The notes below the pieces were generated by a model that saw nothing but the letters and a program-made list of their open reading frames with translations, made no database searches and was not told the origin of the DNA. From the NCBI GenBank assembly GCA_023667145.1, contig JAMPAQ010000001.1:823540-887085 (forward strand): a stretch of DNA of 63,546 bases, in the 5' to 3' direction. Positions 1 to 9,764 of this stretch are shown here, one piece after another; position 1 is the stretch's first letter, and each line of letters starts with the position of its first letter. Position numbers and translations under genes: made by a program. The DNA comes from Pseudoflavonifractor sp. (GTDB taxonomy: Bacteria; Bacteroidota; Bacteroidia; Bacteroidales; Muribaculaceae).

Positions 1-184
1 GTTACGCGGTATTAGACGGAATTTCTTCCGCTTATCCCCCTGCTGCGGGCAGGTTGCATACGTGTTACTCACCCGTGCGCCGGTCGCCGCCGGGCGCGTT
101 GCCGCGCCCGCGCTGCCCCTCGACTTGCATGTGTTAAGCCTGTCGCTAGCGTTCATCCTGAGCCAGGATCAAACTCTTCGTTGT
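1..184 (-). rRNA. rrs: 16S ribosomal RNA, 5' end (partial)
   Basis: Read on the minus strand, positions 178-155 give the universal 5' signature of small-subunit rRNA (AGAGTTTGATCCTGGCTCAG), followed by conserved helices with the 'AACACATGCAAGTCGAGGGG' and 'GGGTGAGTAACACGTATGCAACC' type blocks typical of Bacteroidales. The gene runs off the left edge, so only about the first 180 nt are present. The exact 5' end (about 184) is set by analogy with the usual few bases before the AGAGTTTGATC block. The variable V1/V2 bases look like Muribaculaceae to me, but this is a judgement from memory, not an alignment. Confidence 0.97.
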
Positions 185-422
185 TGTATCTCGTTTTATT
201 TTTCTCTTATAACAAATATAAGACAAGTGTTTTGCCTTCACGGTCGTTCCGGCTTCGAGATGGCACCGAGGTCTGCGTCCTGCCCCGTCATACACGCCTG
301 GCTTGGTTTCAGAATTGACAAGCAGCCTTGTTTATGCTCTTGTACTACTTCTTGTCCATTGTAAGTGTTTCAATGTTCTCTCTCGTCGCTCCGGGCCGCT
401 CGGCCATCGGGCGAAAGTTTTG

Positions 423-453
423 CAAAGTTACGGACAATTTTTGAGTCCGCAAA
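423..453 (-). promoter_or_regulatory. rRNA operon promoter, proximal
   Basis: On the minus strand there is TTTG (453-450), a 19-bp spacer and TAACTTTG (430-423), matching the Bacteroidetes sigma-ABfr consensus (-33 TTTG, -7 TAnnTTTG). Initiation would fall near 416, giving an rRNA leader of about 230 nt before the 16S 5' end. The stretch 185-799 holds no gene: it contains this promoter, a second tandem promoter at 582-613, the transcribed rRNA leader, and the divergent fmt promoter near 751. Confidence 0.75.
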
Positions 454-581
454 ACTTTCGGTGAACTTTTTGCAACTTTTCACGTTTTACAACCGTAAGC
501 CGTGGGTCGCGTCCACCTCCAGGACTTCCTCCCGGGACTCTCCGCGACCGCTGTCACGGCGTTGCTTCCCGAAAGCGAGTG

Positions 582-613
582 CAAAGGTACACCCTTTCCC
601 CGTTCCCACCAAA
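582..613 (-). promoter_or_regulatory. rRNA operon promoter, distal
   Basis: A second minus-strand consensus promoter: TTTG (613-610), a 20-bp spacer and TACCTTTG (589-582). It lies 159 bp upstream of the proximal promoter. Two tandem strong promoters are usual for rRNA operons. Confidence 0.72.
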
Positions 614-750
614 TTTTCAGGCCACTTTTTTCACTGAAATTTTAAGCGAACCACGCCCAAAACGAGACAAGCCCCTACTCCACAGCGACATACACACCCA
701 AAAATTTTATGCCGCAAAACATAAATCTGCGACATAACACAATTTTATAG

Positions 751-758
751 TATATTTG
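751..758 (+). promoter_or_regulatory. fmt promoter -7 box
   Basis: TATATTTG fits the TAnnTTTG consensus exactly. I see no clear TTTG about 20 bp upstream. Initiation near 765 would leave a leader of about 35 nt before the ATG at 800, and it shows that the in-frame GTG at 758 (inside the box) is not the fmt start. Confidence 0.6.
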
Positions 759-799
759 TGTCAAATATAAATACACATCAACTATACATACAGACATAT

Positions 800-1762
800 A
801 TGGAAAAGAAAGACCTCAAGATAGTGTTTCTCGGCACTCCTGATTTTGCGGTGGAGAGCCTCAAAAGATTGCATGAGGGCGGCTACAATATCGCCGGAGT
901 AATCACCATGCCCGACAAGCCCGCAGGGCGCGGACATAAGTTGCTGCATTCGCCCGTCAAACAATATGCAGAGGCCAACGGACTCAAACTCATGCAGCCT
1001 ACCAACCTTAAATCTCAGGAATTTATCGAGGAACTACGCTCCATAGGTGCGAACCTGTTTATCGTAATCGCATTCCGTATGCTGCCTGAGGTAGTATGGT
1101 CGATGCCGGAACTCGGGACATTCAACCTGCACGCATCGCTGTTGCCCAAATATCGCGGAGCAGCACCAATCAACTGGGCCGTGATAAACGGCGAGACCGA
1201 GACAGGAGTAACAACATTTTTCCTCAAGCACGACATAGACACCGGGGACATCCTGCGGCAAGAGCGAATCGAGATAAAGCCCGATGACAACGCCGGGACA
1301 GTACATGACCGGCTGATGATGCTCGGTGCAGACCTTACCATGGATACCGTGGAGCATATCCTGGCCGGAGACCTCAAGTCCATACCACAATCGGCGCTCG
1401 CCAATGACTCTGAGATGACACCTGCCCCAAAAATATTCAAGGAGACGTGTCACATCGACTGGAACAAGCCGACCATTGAGATACACGACCTCGTGCGCGG
1501 CCTTTCTCCCTACCCTGCCGCATGGATCGAGATGACAAATGGGACGGATAGCCATCAGGTGAAAATCTTCACAACCTCCATAGCGGAGTCAAAACGCGAT
1601 GGGCTAAGACCGGGAACAATCACTGCCGAGGATGGACATCTGTACATAACGACGGGAGACGGACGAATCGAGGTACTGGAACTGCAATTAGCGGGCAAAC
1701 GGCGCATGACGGCGGCTGAGTTCCTGCGTGGCTTTGACATCAGCGGCTATAACGCCAATTAA
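800..1762 (+). CDS. fmt: Methionyl-tRNA formyltransferase
   Basis: Transfers a formyl group from 10-formyl-tetrahydrofolate to Met-tRNAfMet in the cytoplasm, making the bacterial initiator tRNA. The 320-residue product is of normal family length. The N-terminal formyltransferase fold starts with KIVFLGTPDFA (residues 7-17). The catalytic triad appears as Asn109, His111 and Asp147 (contexts FNLHASLLPKYRGAAPI and HDIDTGD). The C-terminal tRNA-binding domain follows from about residue 210. I start at ATG 800 because the longer GTG start at 758 overlaps the -7 promoter box and adds a non-conserved leader. The gene is monocistronic or weakly linked to the DUF3861-like gene 76 bp downstream, and it diverges from the rRNA operon. 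Confidence 0.96.
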   Translation: MEKKDLKIVFLGTPDFAVESLKRLHEGGYNIAGVITMPDKPAGRGHKLLHSPVKQYAEANGLKLMQPTNLKSQEFIEELRSIGANLFIVIAFRMLPEVVWSMPELGTFNLHASLLPKYRGAAPINWAVINGETETGVTTFFLKHDIDTGDILRQERIEIKPDDNAGTVHDRLMMLGADLTMDTVEHILAGDLKSIPQSALANDSEMTPAPKIFKETCHIDWNKPTIEIHDLVRGLSPYPAAWIEMTNGTDSHQVKIFTTSIAESKRDGLRPGTITAEDGHLYITTGDGRIEVLELQLAGKRRMTAAEFLRGFDISGYNAN

Positions 1763-1838
1763 CAATCGCAGGTCGAACCATATCCATGACAGGTTGTTTT
1801 AATAGCAAACATACACAGAACCAATAAAACAATTTATT

Positions 1839-2138
1839 ATGGATTGTAATAAAGAAAAACGTTCCTACCACTTCAATATCTCAGAGGTAGTAGATGGAAA
1901 GATTCAGGAAGTAATGAACTTCAACTTTGGCGGTCATCATGACCTCGCCGCATTAGCGAAACTCGCACAAGATAAGGAATCGATGTCAGAGAAACATGCC
2001 TGTCAGCTTGTATTGGGTATACGTCTGCTGCACCACGCATTGAAGAAATATCCTGACAATGCCGACTTCGCGGCATTCCTTGCCCAGCTCAACGACTTCA
2101 AGCATAAGCTGAAAGGTAGCGACTGCGGATGCAAGTAA
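1839..2138 (+). CDS. DUF3861-like small protein
   Basis: A 99-residue soluble protein without signal peptide or membrane segment. It begins with a beta-rich stretch (YHFNISEVVDGKIQEVMNF), then a helical segment built around 'LAALAKLAQDKESMSEKHA' and a C-terminal helix ending in Cys-Gly-Cys-Lys. The pattern (an aliphatic 'H/NHDD-like' motif, then a LGIRLLHHAL helix) resembles DUF3861 proteins, whose function is unknown. The assignment is from memory of the family. ATG 1839 is preceded by an A/T-rich leader. It could share fmt's transcript. A strong hairpin follows at 2163. Confidence 0.6.
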   Translation: MDCNKEKRSYHFNISEVVDGKIQEVMNFNFGGHHDLAALAKLAQDKESMSEKHACQLVLGIRLLHHALKKYPDNADFAAFLAQLNDFKHKLKGSDCGCK

Positions 2139-2162
2139 GCTAAACAAATTAATATCATAAGT

Positions 2163-2197
2163 CGAGAGACGGTGTCACGACCTGACATCGTCTCTCG
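2163..2197. terminator. Bidirectional terminator between DUF3861 gene and sprA
   Basis: A 15-bp stem (2163-2177 with 2183-2197, one G-T wobble) and a 5-nt loop lie between two convergent genes. A/T-rich sequence flanks it on both sides (gcctatatatat on the plus strand), which fits termination in both directions. Confidence 0.7.
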
Positions 2198-2262
2198 GCC
2201 TATATATATGTATGAGTTTGACTACTTGTGAGGCGGTGGTGCATCCCTACAGCAACCCTCCG

Positions 2263-5200
2263 TTAGCGTGCGAGCGAGAGGTTGACCGACACCCCATAGC
2301 TGCTGTTGGTAGTGGGATAGGCGCTTGATGATATGAGCGGGGTGTTGATCTGGTGGTCAAAGAACGCGGCGAGCGTAAGTCGCTTGCTCAAGATGTAGCT
2401 CGCGGTAAAGTTGATGGCGATCGTGCGTGTGCCACTTGTAGCCTGAGTGTAATTGCTCTCAATTCGCCTTATCAACGCCTGACTCTGCTGATAGGAGAAG
2501 TCGGCATTAAGGGTCAAGTCATTGCTTACGCCCTGGCCCGAGCCGCGCATCTTGAGGACGGAGTTGAAACCTATAATCTTATATCCGGCTCCGACTACAA
2601 TGCCCTTTGATGTCGCCTCGACGAGCTGCCCGGCGGCGGTGTTGAGCGTAAGCGTGCGGCTGTCGCGATACTCGGCATTAAACTTCAAGTCGTTTTTAAG
2701 CGTAGCTGTCAGCCCGACAAGCGGCGCAAACTTCTCGGTAATCGCCACCGACGAGATGTTGAAAGGCGACGACGGCACAGGCTCACCCGTCAGCTCATCT
2801 TGCGTGAAGCCAAGCTGCGTTCCGCCATCCAGACTCACCCAGTTGAGATAAGAGGTGTATGAACCGACCGAATAGATACACTGGTAGGCGTGGGTGAGGC
2901 TGAATGACTTGAATATCCGGCTCATCCCGCCTAAACGCACAAGGCCATCGTAGGTCACACGCCAGTTTGGCAACACGTGAGCAAACGACGGGAACGGGTC
3001 GAGATAGATATTACGTGCATCCACCCCGGTATATGCAGCGAGAAATGCCGGAATCAGCACATCGCTGCTCGACTGATTGACGCTGCCGACCTCCGGGCTG
3101 AATGGCTTGCCGGCGTGGGCATTGTCTTGCATGAAGCCATCGGAGGGATAGACCGACCCTGCATACTCACCCTCAATCCTCGACGCGATGACGGGAATGT
3201 TTGACAAGAACTGATCAAACGTCGAGCTGGCATAGCCATTGTCAGCCGAGCTGCCCTTGAGCGCTGTCCCAATCGCGCAGTGGGTCTTGGTGTAGCTGCC
3301 GGTACGGGTTATCGGCATATTGTCATACATGAACTGTATCTGATTCGTGCGGTTGTCAGTGCGATTGGTCGTCAGCTGTATTTTCAAACCTCTCAACGGC
3401 TCAATGGTCAGGTCGAGGTTCACCTCATTGGTTTTCGACCACACGGCAGGAGACGTCTGCCCATCGTCGAGGATGAGCCATCCACGCTCGCGGGCCTTGG
3501 CGATATAGCTCTCATCGGTAAATCCGAAAGCAAACCCGAGTCCCGGGGCCATAGGCCCGTAGCTCGTGCTCTGACCGAACACATTGCCAATCTCGGGATT
3601 GTACAGTGGCAATGACAGTGACTGCGTGTTGCGGTAACGCACGTTGGCACTGCGTACCATCATGGCGGCACGGGCGGCGTGGTCGGCCACCTCACGCCAC
3701 CATGGGCGCTCATCCTTGAGTATCTCGGTCACAGTAAACTGCAACGTCTTGTCGCCACGTGTCAGCACCTCGACCGAATTGGCGTCAATCGGCTTGGTGC
3801 GTACGGCAAACGGTTGGCCGTCAGTGGTCTTTGCCGTCACCTTGACCTTCTTGTTTCTCAGATTATGTTTTATCACAAAAGTCGTGTCGGGCTTGAGCGT
3901 ATAGGTGCGCTCAAACTTCTTGGCCTTTTTCTCTCGCTGCGACTTGTTACGGCTGCTTGACGAAAATCGTTTGTTGACATCCTTGAGATAAGGCACCTTA
4001 TTATACAGTGTCTCCAGATTGACGCGGCCATCGACATTCCACGAAGCCTGATTGGCAATCGTATTGCCGAGATTGACATCGGCTACCTGCGCCCCACGGT
4101 CCCAACGATAAGTGGCATTGTAGGTCGCCGACGCGGTCAGGAAGTCTAGTACGGGGATGCGGTTGAACGGAGCCTTGTACGTGGCCACAAATGACTGGTT
4201 GTAGGCCCAGGGCGTGCCAAGATGCCGGAGGCTGCTCAATACCGTGTCCTTCCACTCCTTGTACTTGTCGGGGAACAATTTGCGGTTCACGGCCCCCATG
4301 GTCTCCTCGATGCGTGCCTGTGTATTGGAATTGAATGTCAGGCTCAGTGACTTTATCGGGCTCCACGACAGGGAGAACTGGCGGTCCCACATGAAATTCT
4401 TGCTGACCGAGACAGGGAGCTGGAACATGACATCAATCTCACTGCGGGTCTGCTGCTCATAATAGTAGCGGGTCATGGTCGTGAGGAAGCTGATGTTGGT
4501 CGGCAGATAGTTCACCTCCCACTCCTTAAAGAACTTGAGGTGCTTTGAGTTGCTCTTTATCCAGCCAAACGGCCTGACGCCCTTGACGTACGGGGAGTAG
4601 GAATACTGAAAGCTGCCACGGTAGTCGTTGGTATTCTCATATTCGGTGTTGGGATCGACATGGGACTGCTTATTGAATGAGAAATTGACCGTGAAGTTGG
4701 CCGGGTCCCAAGGCTTGGGGGTGTCGCTCTTGACATCAAACTTCAACCCCGAGATACTGAAACTCTGCACCGTGTTGTGCTCGATCGCATAGTTGCTTAT
4801 CGAGTCCTTCTCAGCCTTGGTCACAGCCTCATCGAGCGCGTCCTTCAGTAACACATCCTGGTCGAGGGGGTTATACTTGGGCGAGGTCTTCTCCTTGGAT
4901 ATGGAGTAGAACACCGGCGCGTGCATCTTGGCCCCTGCCGGCATGAAACGTCCCAAGTCGGCCTGAACGGCAAAATTATACTGCTGATAGTCATCAAGGC
5001 GGCGCGAGTTGAGCGATTGGTCCACAGCTCCAAAGCCGGCGGTCTCGACATGCGTGCCAAAATTGAGCGTCGCTATGTCAGATATGCCGAGATTGACATT
5101 GGCCTTGGCCGCCCAGCCCCCGCTCTCGTCAAAGTCGGTGACCTTAAGCTCGTTGACCCATACAACACCATCCTTGGTTGTGCTCGCGTTGTTGCGCACG

Positions 5201-8200
5201 CCGATGAGCATCACACGTATGTCGCTCAGCGACGGATTACCGATCACCGCCATACGGTTGGCCTCGTTGGCCGGGTCTCGGCCGGTAAACAACGTGCCAA
5301 ACCCGACGCCCGATCCTTCCTCACGCTTGCGGCTGTTACGCTCCTTTTTCAGATTGACAAGGCTCTGCAACTCAAAGTCAAACCTGTTGCTCAACGGCCA
5401 TACAATCTGCCGGTCAGAATTGAGGTTGGTGTTGTATTTCCCCGCAGGGGTGAGTGACAACGGCACCTCATACTCGTAGTAATTGCTCTTGACATCAGAG
5501 CCAAGACGAATGAACAACGACAGCTCGCCTGACTTGAGATTGGTCACGTCGTCAATCAACGACTCGGCATGAACCCACATCTGCATACGCTTATAGTTGC
5601 GCAAGTCCTGTGACATGTTTTTATACACCCCTCGCGCATCGCCGGCATTGAGACCAAGCACCTTGAGCGACATCGACTGCTCGTTGAGCTGGGTAATCTG
5701 CGACTGCCCCGGATCGACTATTCGCGTCACTCCCGGCGGAAGCACGTAGTTCACCGGCTCGCGTCCGGCATTTTCCTCAATATTCACCACCGATATGTCG
5801 AGCTGCCCCTCAGCCGGGGTGTCCCCACGGTTGTTGAGGTTGAAGTCATAGCTGCGCCACTCGCCCCTGACAAGTTCAAGCGTGGCAAACCTGAGGTGGG
5901 TCACCTGCTTGAACCCGGTCATGAACATGCGGGCAAATCGGATGGTCGAGAAGTCAGAGATTGACCCGACTATTTTCTCGTAGTCGCTCAACGGAATCTT
6001 GAACTGATACCACTCGACCGTCTGCTTCTGTCCGTCGCGTGTAAGCACGATCGACTCCTGTTTGTCGGTTATGTAATTCTTGCCGAGCTGAAGATCCTCG
6101 GGTCTTATCGAGACACGATACTGGAAATAGCGCTCATACTCGTTAAGGGTGTTATCCTGATTTATATCCTCGACATCGGGGGATGTACGCGCCGACTGGT
6201 AGAGCGGCTCCGGCGCATCCTCGGGCGAGAGGGAGTTGCCCTCGACCCCATTGTAGTGCTTGTAGCGCTCAAGCACTCCGAGACGCTGCTCGTCGTAGTC
6301 ATATCCGCGATAGAAATGATAGTTGTCGCCCGCGGGGTCATTGAACGGTGAGAACTGGTCAGCCTGCATCCGCTCGACCGTCGATGCGGGGAGCTTCATG
6401 CGCAGCCGGTCCAGGTAGTCCTTGTAGCTGTCAAACTCAAACTCCATGTCATTCCTCAACCCGTCGAGACCGACATCCTGCACGAGACGCGCCCCGGTGG
6501 TATTGTCAAAGGCGTATGTCAGTGAGTTTTGCCGCGACACGCGTCCCCACACCGTTTCGGTGAGATACTGGTCGTTGCCGTCATAGGGTATACCGTTCTC
6601 ATAGCTTTTCAACCCGTCCTTGAGAATATCCTCGCTCACCTCGCCGAAGTTAAGGTACAGGTCGCCACCCTCGTGGTTGGGATTATTCTCGTCCATAAAC
6701 GGGTTCATCATCCAGAATTGCACATACTCGATGTTTGACTGCTCAAAGTTGGTATTCTCCATCTTGCGCATGATACCGCCCCAGCGTTTCTCGGGGTTAA
6801 GCAGACGCCCCTCCTCGTCTATGTTCTCCGAGTCAAGGTTGTAGGGGCCACGCTCCTCGGGATAGTACGAGAGGTTGAGAGTCTGGATGATGGACGACTC
6901 GCCGTAGCTCAGCTCACGTCCGGGGAATATCTCGCGTGAGGTCACCTCGCGCACGTAAGGGTTGGACAGCTGCTCAAGGTCGCTCTTGATATAACCGGGG
7001 GCAAGGCTTGAGTTGCGGTCGGTAAACATGCGGTCGATGTAATACCACGACAGCAACGCACGGTTCTTGCCGTAGTCAACATTGTTGGACAACGATGCCT
7101 CGGGAAAGAGCGCTCCCGCGCCCGGGTCGTAGGGCGTTGAGGCAAGGAACCACGAGTAGGGCGACCGCAGGTCGATGCCGGTCTGGGTCGACTCGAAGTC
7201 ATCGACATAAGAGCTTCCCTGGTTGGACCCCGACTTCTGCTTGTGGGGGATGAGCTGGGCAAACTCCGCGTTGACGCTCAGTGTCGACGGCTGCGTGGCG
7301 TTGACCGTCGGTATCTTGTTGACCAGGTTTGTGAGCCACATGAAGTCGGTGTTGTAGGCGAGATTCACGCCCCACATCGAGTTTTTGATCACCTCGTCGC
7401 CGATATTCACCTTCTCGGTCAGGGCCTTCTCGGAGAAATGCAGAAACGTTGCCCCGATGTTGAAGTTCTTGTTGAACTTGTAGTTGAGGTCGAGCCCGAG
7501 CAAGGTCTTGCGCTGGGTGCTGAACATCGACTGGTTTTCCAGCGTGACGCTTATGCTCTGCCCCGAGTCGATGATGCTCTGATTGGTTATCGTAACTATA
7601 CCCATCGAGTAGTCAACGGTGTAGTCGCTGTTTTCGGTCAAGCGCACGCCCCCGGCGGTCACCACGACCGACCCTCGCGGGACGTTCATGGCATTAAGGC
7701 GTATCTGTGAGCCGGATGATGCCTGATACTCACCACGGAGGACAAACTTATTCTTGTCGGCAAACTGGCGTGCGACAACGAGTGTCGAATCATACAGCTC
7801 CTGATAGACATATTTTTCGGCAAGCGCCGGGTTGTCAATCTTGGCACGCAGGTGTGAGCCGAAAGGTTCCACAACGGGAAATATGATGCGCCCGGTCGAT
7901 GACTGCACCGTGTATCCTTCTATGTAGTCAAAAAATCCGTCGGGGTTGGATGCCTCGTTGGAGTCTATGCGGTCGAGGTTCATCACCTGGAGCAGCGACT
8001 GGTTGTTAAGCCCCGGGACGGGCAGGTAATTGATCTCAGTACCTGTGGTGTCGCTCAGGTACTTTATGTTCATCTTGAAGTTACTCTTCTGTATCTGATA
8101 TGCCCCCTTGAGCGCATAGACGTTCTTCATCATGAGGTCCCACATTGGGAGCTTGGGAGCTACGGTCGTGCTCTTGAGCATCTTGACATAGAGCGACTGG

Positions 8201-9726
8201 TCGGTCGTCGTGATGTCACTCGAGAACTCGCCGACCTGATAGACCTGACCGCGATAGGTATACTCATAGGCCACGCCCAACACCTCGTCGGCGTTGAGCG
8301 ACGTCTTGATTGAGATATAACCCAATGTGGGGTTGAGCGTATATTCCGATGACTTGAGCAGACGCGCACTCTCCACCTTCTCATAGTCCTTGCCACCCTC
8401 GATGCCGTAGGCTGCGAGGGGTTCGAGCGCCTGGGTGACGGTGTTGATGTTTCTCGCGCCCGGATAGTCGGTCTTGATTACCGACAGCAGGTTGTTTGAC
8501 GCGTTGGCCGGATTGTCAAGTGCTGGATTGGGAGTCCAGTAGCTGTTGGCGAGCACCTTGTTCTCGCCGAGGTCCATAAACGCCACTATGTTGCGCGACT
8601 CGTCATAATTGCCCGATTTGTTGGTCACCCACACCTCTATGCGCGAGATGTTCACCCCTGATGACACGTAAGGCAACCGTGAGGCGAAATTGTCATAGTT
8701 GTCCCTGAAGAAGTGAGACAGGAAGTAGTGGCGGTTTTGGTCATACTCATCGGCGTTGATTGAGAAGTCGGTGGTCTGCACGCCACCCTTGGTGTTGACC
8801 GTCTTTGACTCAGAGTTCTGCTGCGAGACAAGCGCCGTGGCCGTAAGTTTGCCAAACTGTAACTGGGTCTTGATACCAAACAGGGCCGTACCGCCACGTA
8901 TGAGCGACGACCCTGTTGTCATCGACACATTACCGGCCTCGATGCTCTTTATGATGTCATCCTCCTTTCCCTCGTATGCGAGTTTGAGGTTTTTTGAGTC
9001 GAAGTCAAATGTCGCATCGGTGTTATACGTCATGTTAAACTTCAGCTTGTCGCCCACCGAGGCGTTGACCGTAGCCTGAATCTTCTGCTCGAAGTCAAAG
9101 TAGGTCTTGCGGCGCGAGGTGATCGAGAGAGCCGGGTTGTCAGTCTTGTTTGACTTTATGCCCATGGAGATTTGCACGGATCCCTGCGTCTTGAGCTGCA
9201 CCCCTCCGGGACCGAAGATTTTTTCGAGCGGTCCGAGGGCAAAGTTCATGTCGAGGACATTAAACGGCTCCTTGGTCGTCTTATTCTCAAAAAGCTCACG
9301 GTTGCGCTGGCGGTAATACTCCTGCATCGAGCGCCGCAGCTCCATGTCGTTGTATTGCTCGGGCGACAGCATGAACGGTGTCGCCACGTCAAAGTCACCG
9401 ACCTTAGTCCTTATTATATAGCAACCCGTCGCGGGGTCAAACTCCGCCTGTGTCGTGATGTTTGAGGGGGTGGTGAGGTCGGCCGCCAGCTCCCCCTCGG
9501 CCAGCCGGTCATAGTCGGGCGGGAATATCGGCCTGACGCCAAACGGCAACTCGATGGAGTCGCCCCCTTGCGAGCCGGGCACTCCGGGAGGAGGTGGCGG
9601 CGCGGGAGGGTTGATCTGTGGGGTCTTGTACTGGGCGTATGAGTAAAGCGCGACACCCGAGCACAGCAACAGGCACCCGGTGACAAGCAGAAGTATGTCG
9701 CGATAATAACGCTTTTTCCTTTCCAT
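2263..9726 (-). CDS. sprA: Type IX secretion outer-membrane translocon SprA (Sov)
   Basis: SprA is the giant outer-membrane barrel through which type IX secretion (T9SS) cargo leaves the cell. At 2,487 residues it matches the family's usual 2,300-2,500. An N-terminal membrane/signal segment (residues about 11-29, DILLLVTGCLLLCSGVALYS) is followed by a proline-rich stretch (about 38-50) and then long, aromatic-rich beta-strand sequence to the end. The ATG at 9726 is preferred to the TTG one codon earlier. It is the third gene of subtilase-ruvA-sprA on the minus strand, 38 bp after ruvA. The ruvA-sprA adjacency is a known Bacteroidetes arrangement. With porQ at 61.7 kb and a sorting-domain subtilase next door, it indicates a working T9SS. 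No frameshift is seen. Confidence 0.95.
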   Translation of the reverse strand: MERKKRYYRDILLLVTGCLLLCSGVALYSYAQYKTPQINPPAPPPPPGVPGSQGGDSIELPFGVRPIFPPDYDRLAEGELAADLTTPSNITTQAEFDPATGCYIIRTKVGDFDVATPFMLSPEQYNDMELRRSMQEYYRQRNRELFENKTTKEPFNVLDMNFALGPLEKIFGPGGVQLKTQGSVQISMGIKSNKTDNPALSITSRRKTYFDFEQKIQATVNASVGDKLKFNMTYNTDATFDFDSKNLKLAYEGKEDDIIKSIEAGNVSMTTGSSLIRGGTALFGIKTQLQFGKLTATALVSQQNSESKTVNTKGGVQTTDFSINADEYDQNRHYFLSHFFRDNYDNFASRLPYVSSGVNISRIEVWVTNKSGNYDESRNIVAFMDLGENKVLANSYWTPNPALDNPANASNNLLSVIKTDYPGARNINTVTQALEPLAAYGIEGGKDYEKVESARLLKSSEYTLNPTLGYISIKTSLNADEVLGVAYEYTYRGQVYQVGEFSSDITTTDQSLYVKMLKSTTVAPKLPMWDLMMKNVYALKGAYQIQKSNFKMNIKYLSDTTGTEINYLPVPGLNNQSLLQVMNLDRIDSNEASNPDGFFDYIEGYTVQSSTGRIIFPVVEPFGSHLRAKIDNPALAEKYVYQELYDSTLVVARQFADKNKFVLRGEYQASSGSQIRLNAMNVPRGSVVVTAGGVRLTENSDYTVDYSMGIVTITNQSIIDSGQSISVTLENQSMFSTQRKTLLGLDLNYKFNKNFNIGATFLHFSEKALTEKVNIGDEVIKNSMWGVNLAYNTDFMWLTNLVNKIPTVNATQPSTLSVNAEFAQLIPHKQKSGSNQGSSYVDDFESTQTGIDLRSPYSWFLASTPYDPGAGALFPEASLSNNVDYGKNRALLSWYYIDRMFTDRNSSLAPGYIKSDLEQLSNPYVREVTSREIFPGRELSYGESSIIQTLNLSYYPEERGPYNLDSENIDEEGRLLNPEKRWGGIMRKMENTNFEQSNIEYVQFWMMNPFMDENNPNHEGGDLYLNFGEVSEDILKDGLKSYENGIPYDGNDQYLTETVWGRVSRQNSLTYAFDNTTGARLVQDVGLDGLRNDMEFEFDSYKDYLDRLRMKLPASTVERMQADQFSPFNDPAGDNYHFYRGYDYDEQRLGVLERYKHYNGVEGNSLSPEDAPEPLYQSARTSPDVEDINQDNTLNEYERYFQYRVSIRPEDLQLGKNYITDKQESIVLTRDGQKQTVEWYQFKIPLSDYEKIVGSISDFSTIRFARMFMTGFKQVTHLRFATLELVRGEWRSYDFNLNNRGDTPAEGQLDISVVNIEENAGREPVNYVLPPGVTRIVDPGQSQITQLNEQSMSLKVLGLNAGDARGVYKNMSQDLRNYKRMQMWVHAESLIDDVTNLKSGELSLFIRLGSDVKSNYYEYEVPLSLTPAGKYNTNLNSDRQIVWPLSNRFDFELQSLVNLKKERNSRKREEGSGVGFGTLFTGRDPANEANRMAVIGNPSLSDIRVMLIGVRNNASTTKDGVVWVNELKVTDFDESGGWAAKANVNLGISDIATLNFGTHVETAGFGAVDQSLNSRRLDDYQQYNFAVQADLGRFMPAGAKMHAPVFYSISKEKTSPKYNPLDQDVLLKDALDEAVTKAEKDSISNYAIEHNTVQSFSISGLKFDVKSDTPKPWDPANFTVNFSFNKQSHVDPNTEYENTNDYRGSFQYSYSPYVKGVRPFGWIKSNSKHLKFFKEWEVNYLPTNISFLTTMTRYYYEQQTRSEIDVMFQLPVSVSKNFMWDRQFSLSWSPIKSLSLTFNSNTQARIEETMGAVNRKLFPDKYKEWKDTVLSSLRHLGTPWAYNQSFVATYKAPFNRIPVLDFLTASATYNATYRWDRGAQVADVNLGNTIANQASWNVDGRVNLETLYNKVPYLKDVNKRFSSSSRNKSQREKKAKKFERTYTLKPDTTFVIKHNLRNKKVKVTAKTTDGQPFAVRTKPIDANSVEVLTRGDKTLQFTVTEILKDERPWWREVADHAARAAMMVRSANVRYRNTQSLSLPLYNPEIGNVFGQSTSYGPMAPGLGFAFGFTDESYIAKARERGWLILDDGQTSPAVWSKTNEVNLDLTIEPLRGLKIQLTTNRTDNRTNQIQFMYDNMPITRTGSYTKTHCAIGTALKGSSADNGYASSTFDQFLSNIPVIASRIEGEYAGSVYPSDGFMQDNAHAGKPFSPEVGSVNQSSSDVLIPAFLAAYTGVDARNIYLDPFPSFAHVLPNWRVTYDGLVRLGGMSRIFKSFSLTHAYQCIYSVGSYTSYLNWVSLDGGTQLGFTQDELTGEPVPSSPFNISSVAITEKFAPLVGLTATLKNDLKFNAEYRDSRTLTLNTAAGQLVEATSKGIVVGAGYKIIGFNSVLKMRGSGQGVSNDLTLNADFSYQQSQALIRRIESNYTQATSGTRTIAINFTASYILSKRLTLAAFFDHQINTPLISSSAYPTTNSSYGVSVNLSLAR

Positions 9727-9764
9727 CAATCAGACAATCGTCACGGTCTTTCCGTTACGCCGGG

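Noticed and set aside
62..637. Two short plus-strand frames at the left edge
   Set aside because: They lie over the 16S rRNA 5' end, its leader and promoters; spurious translations of rRNA sequence are common.
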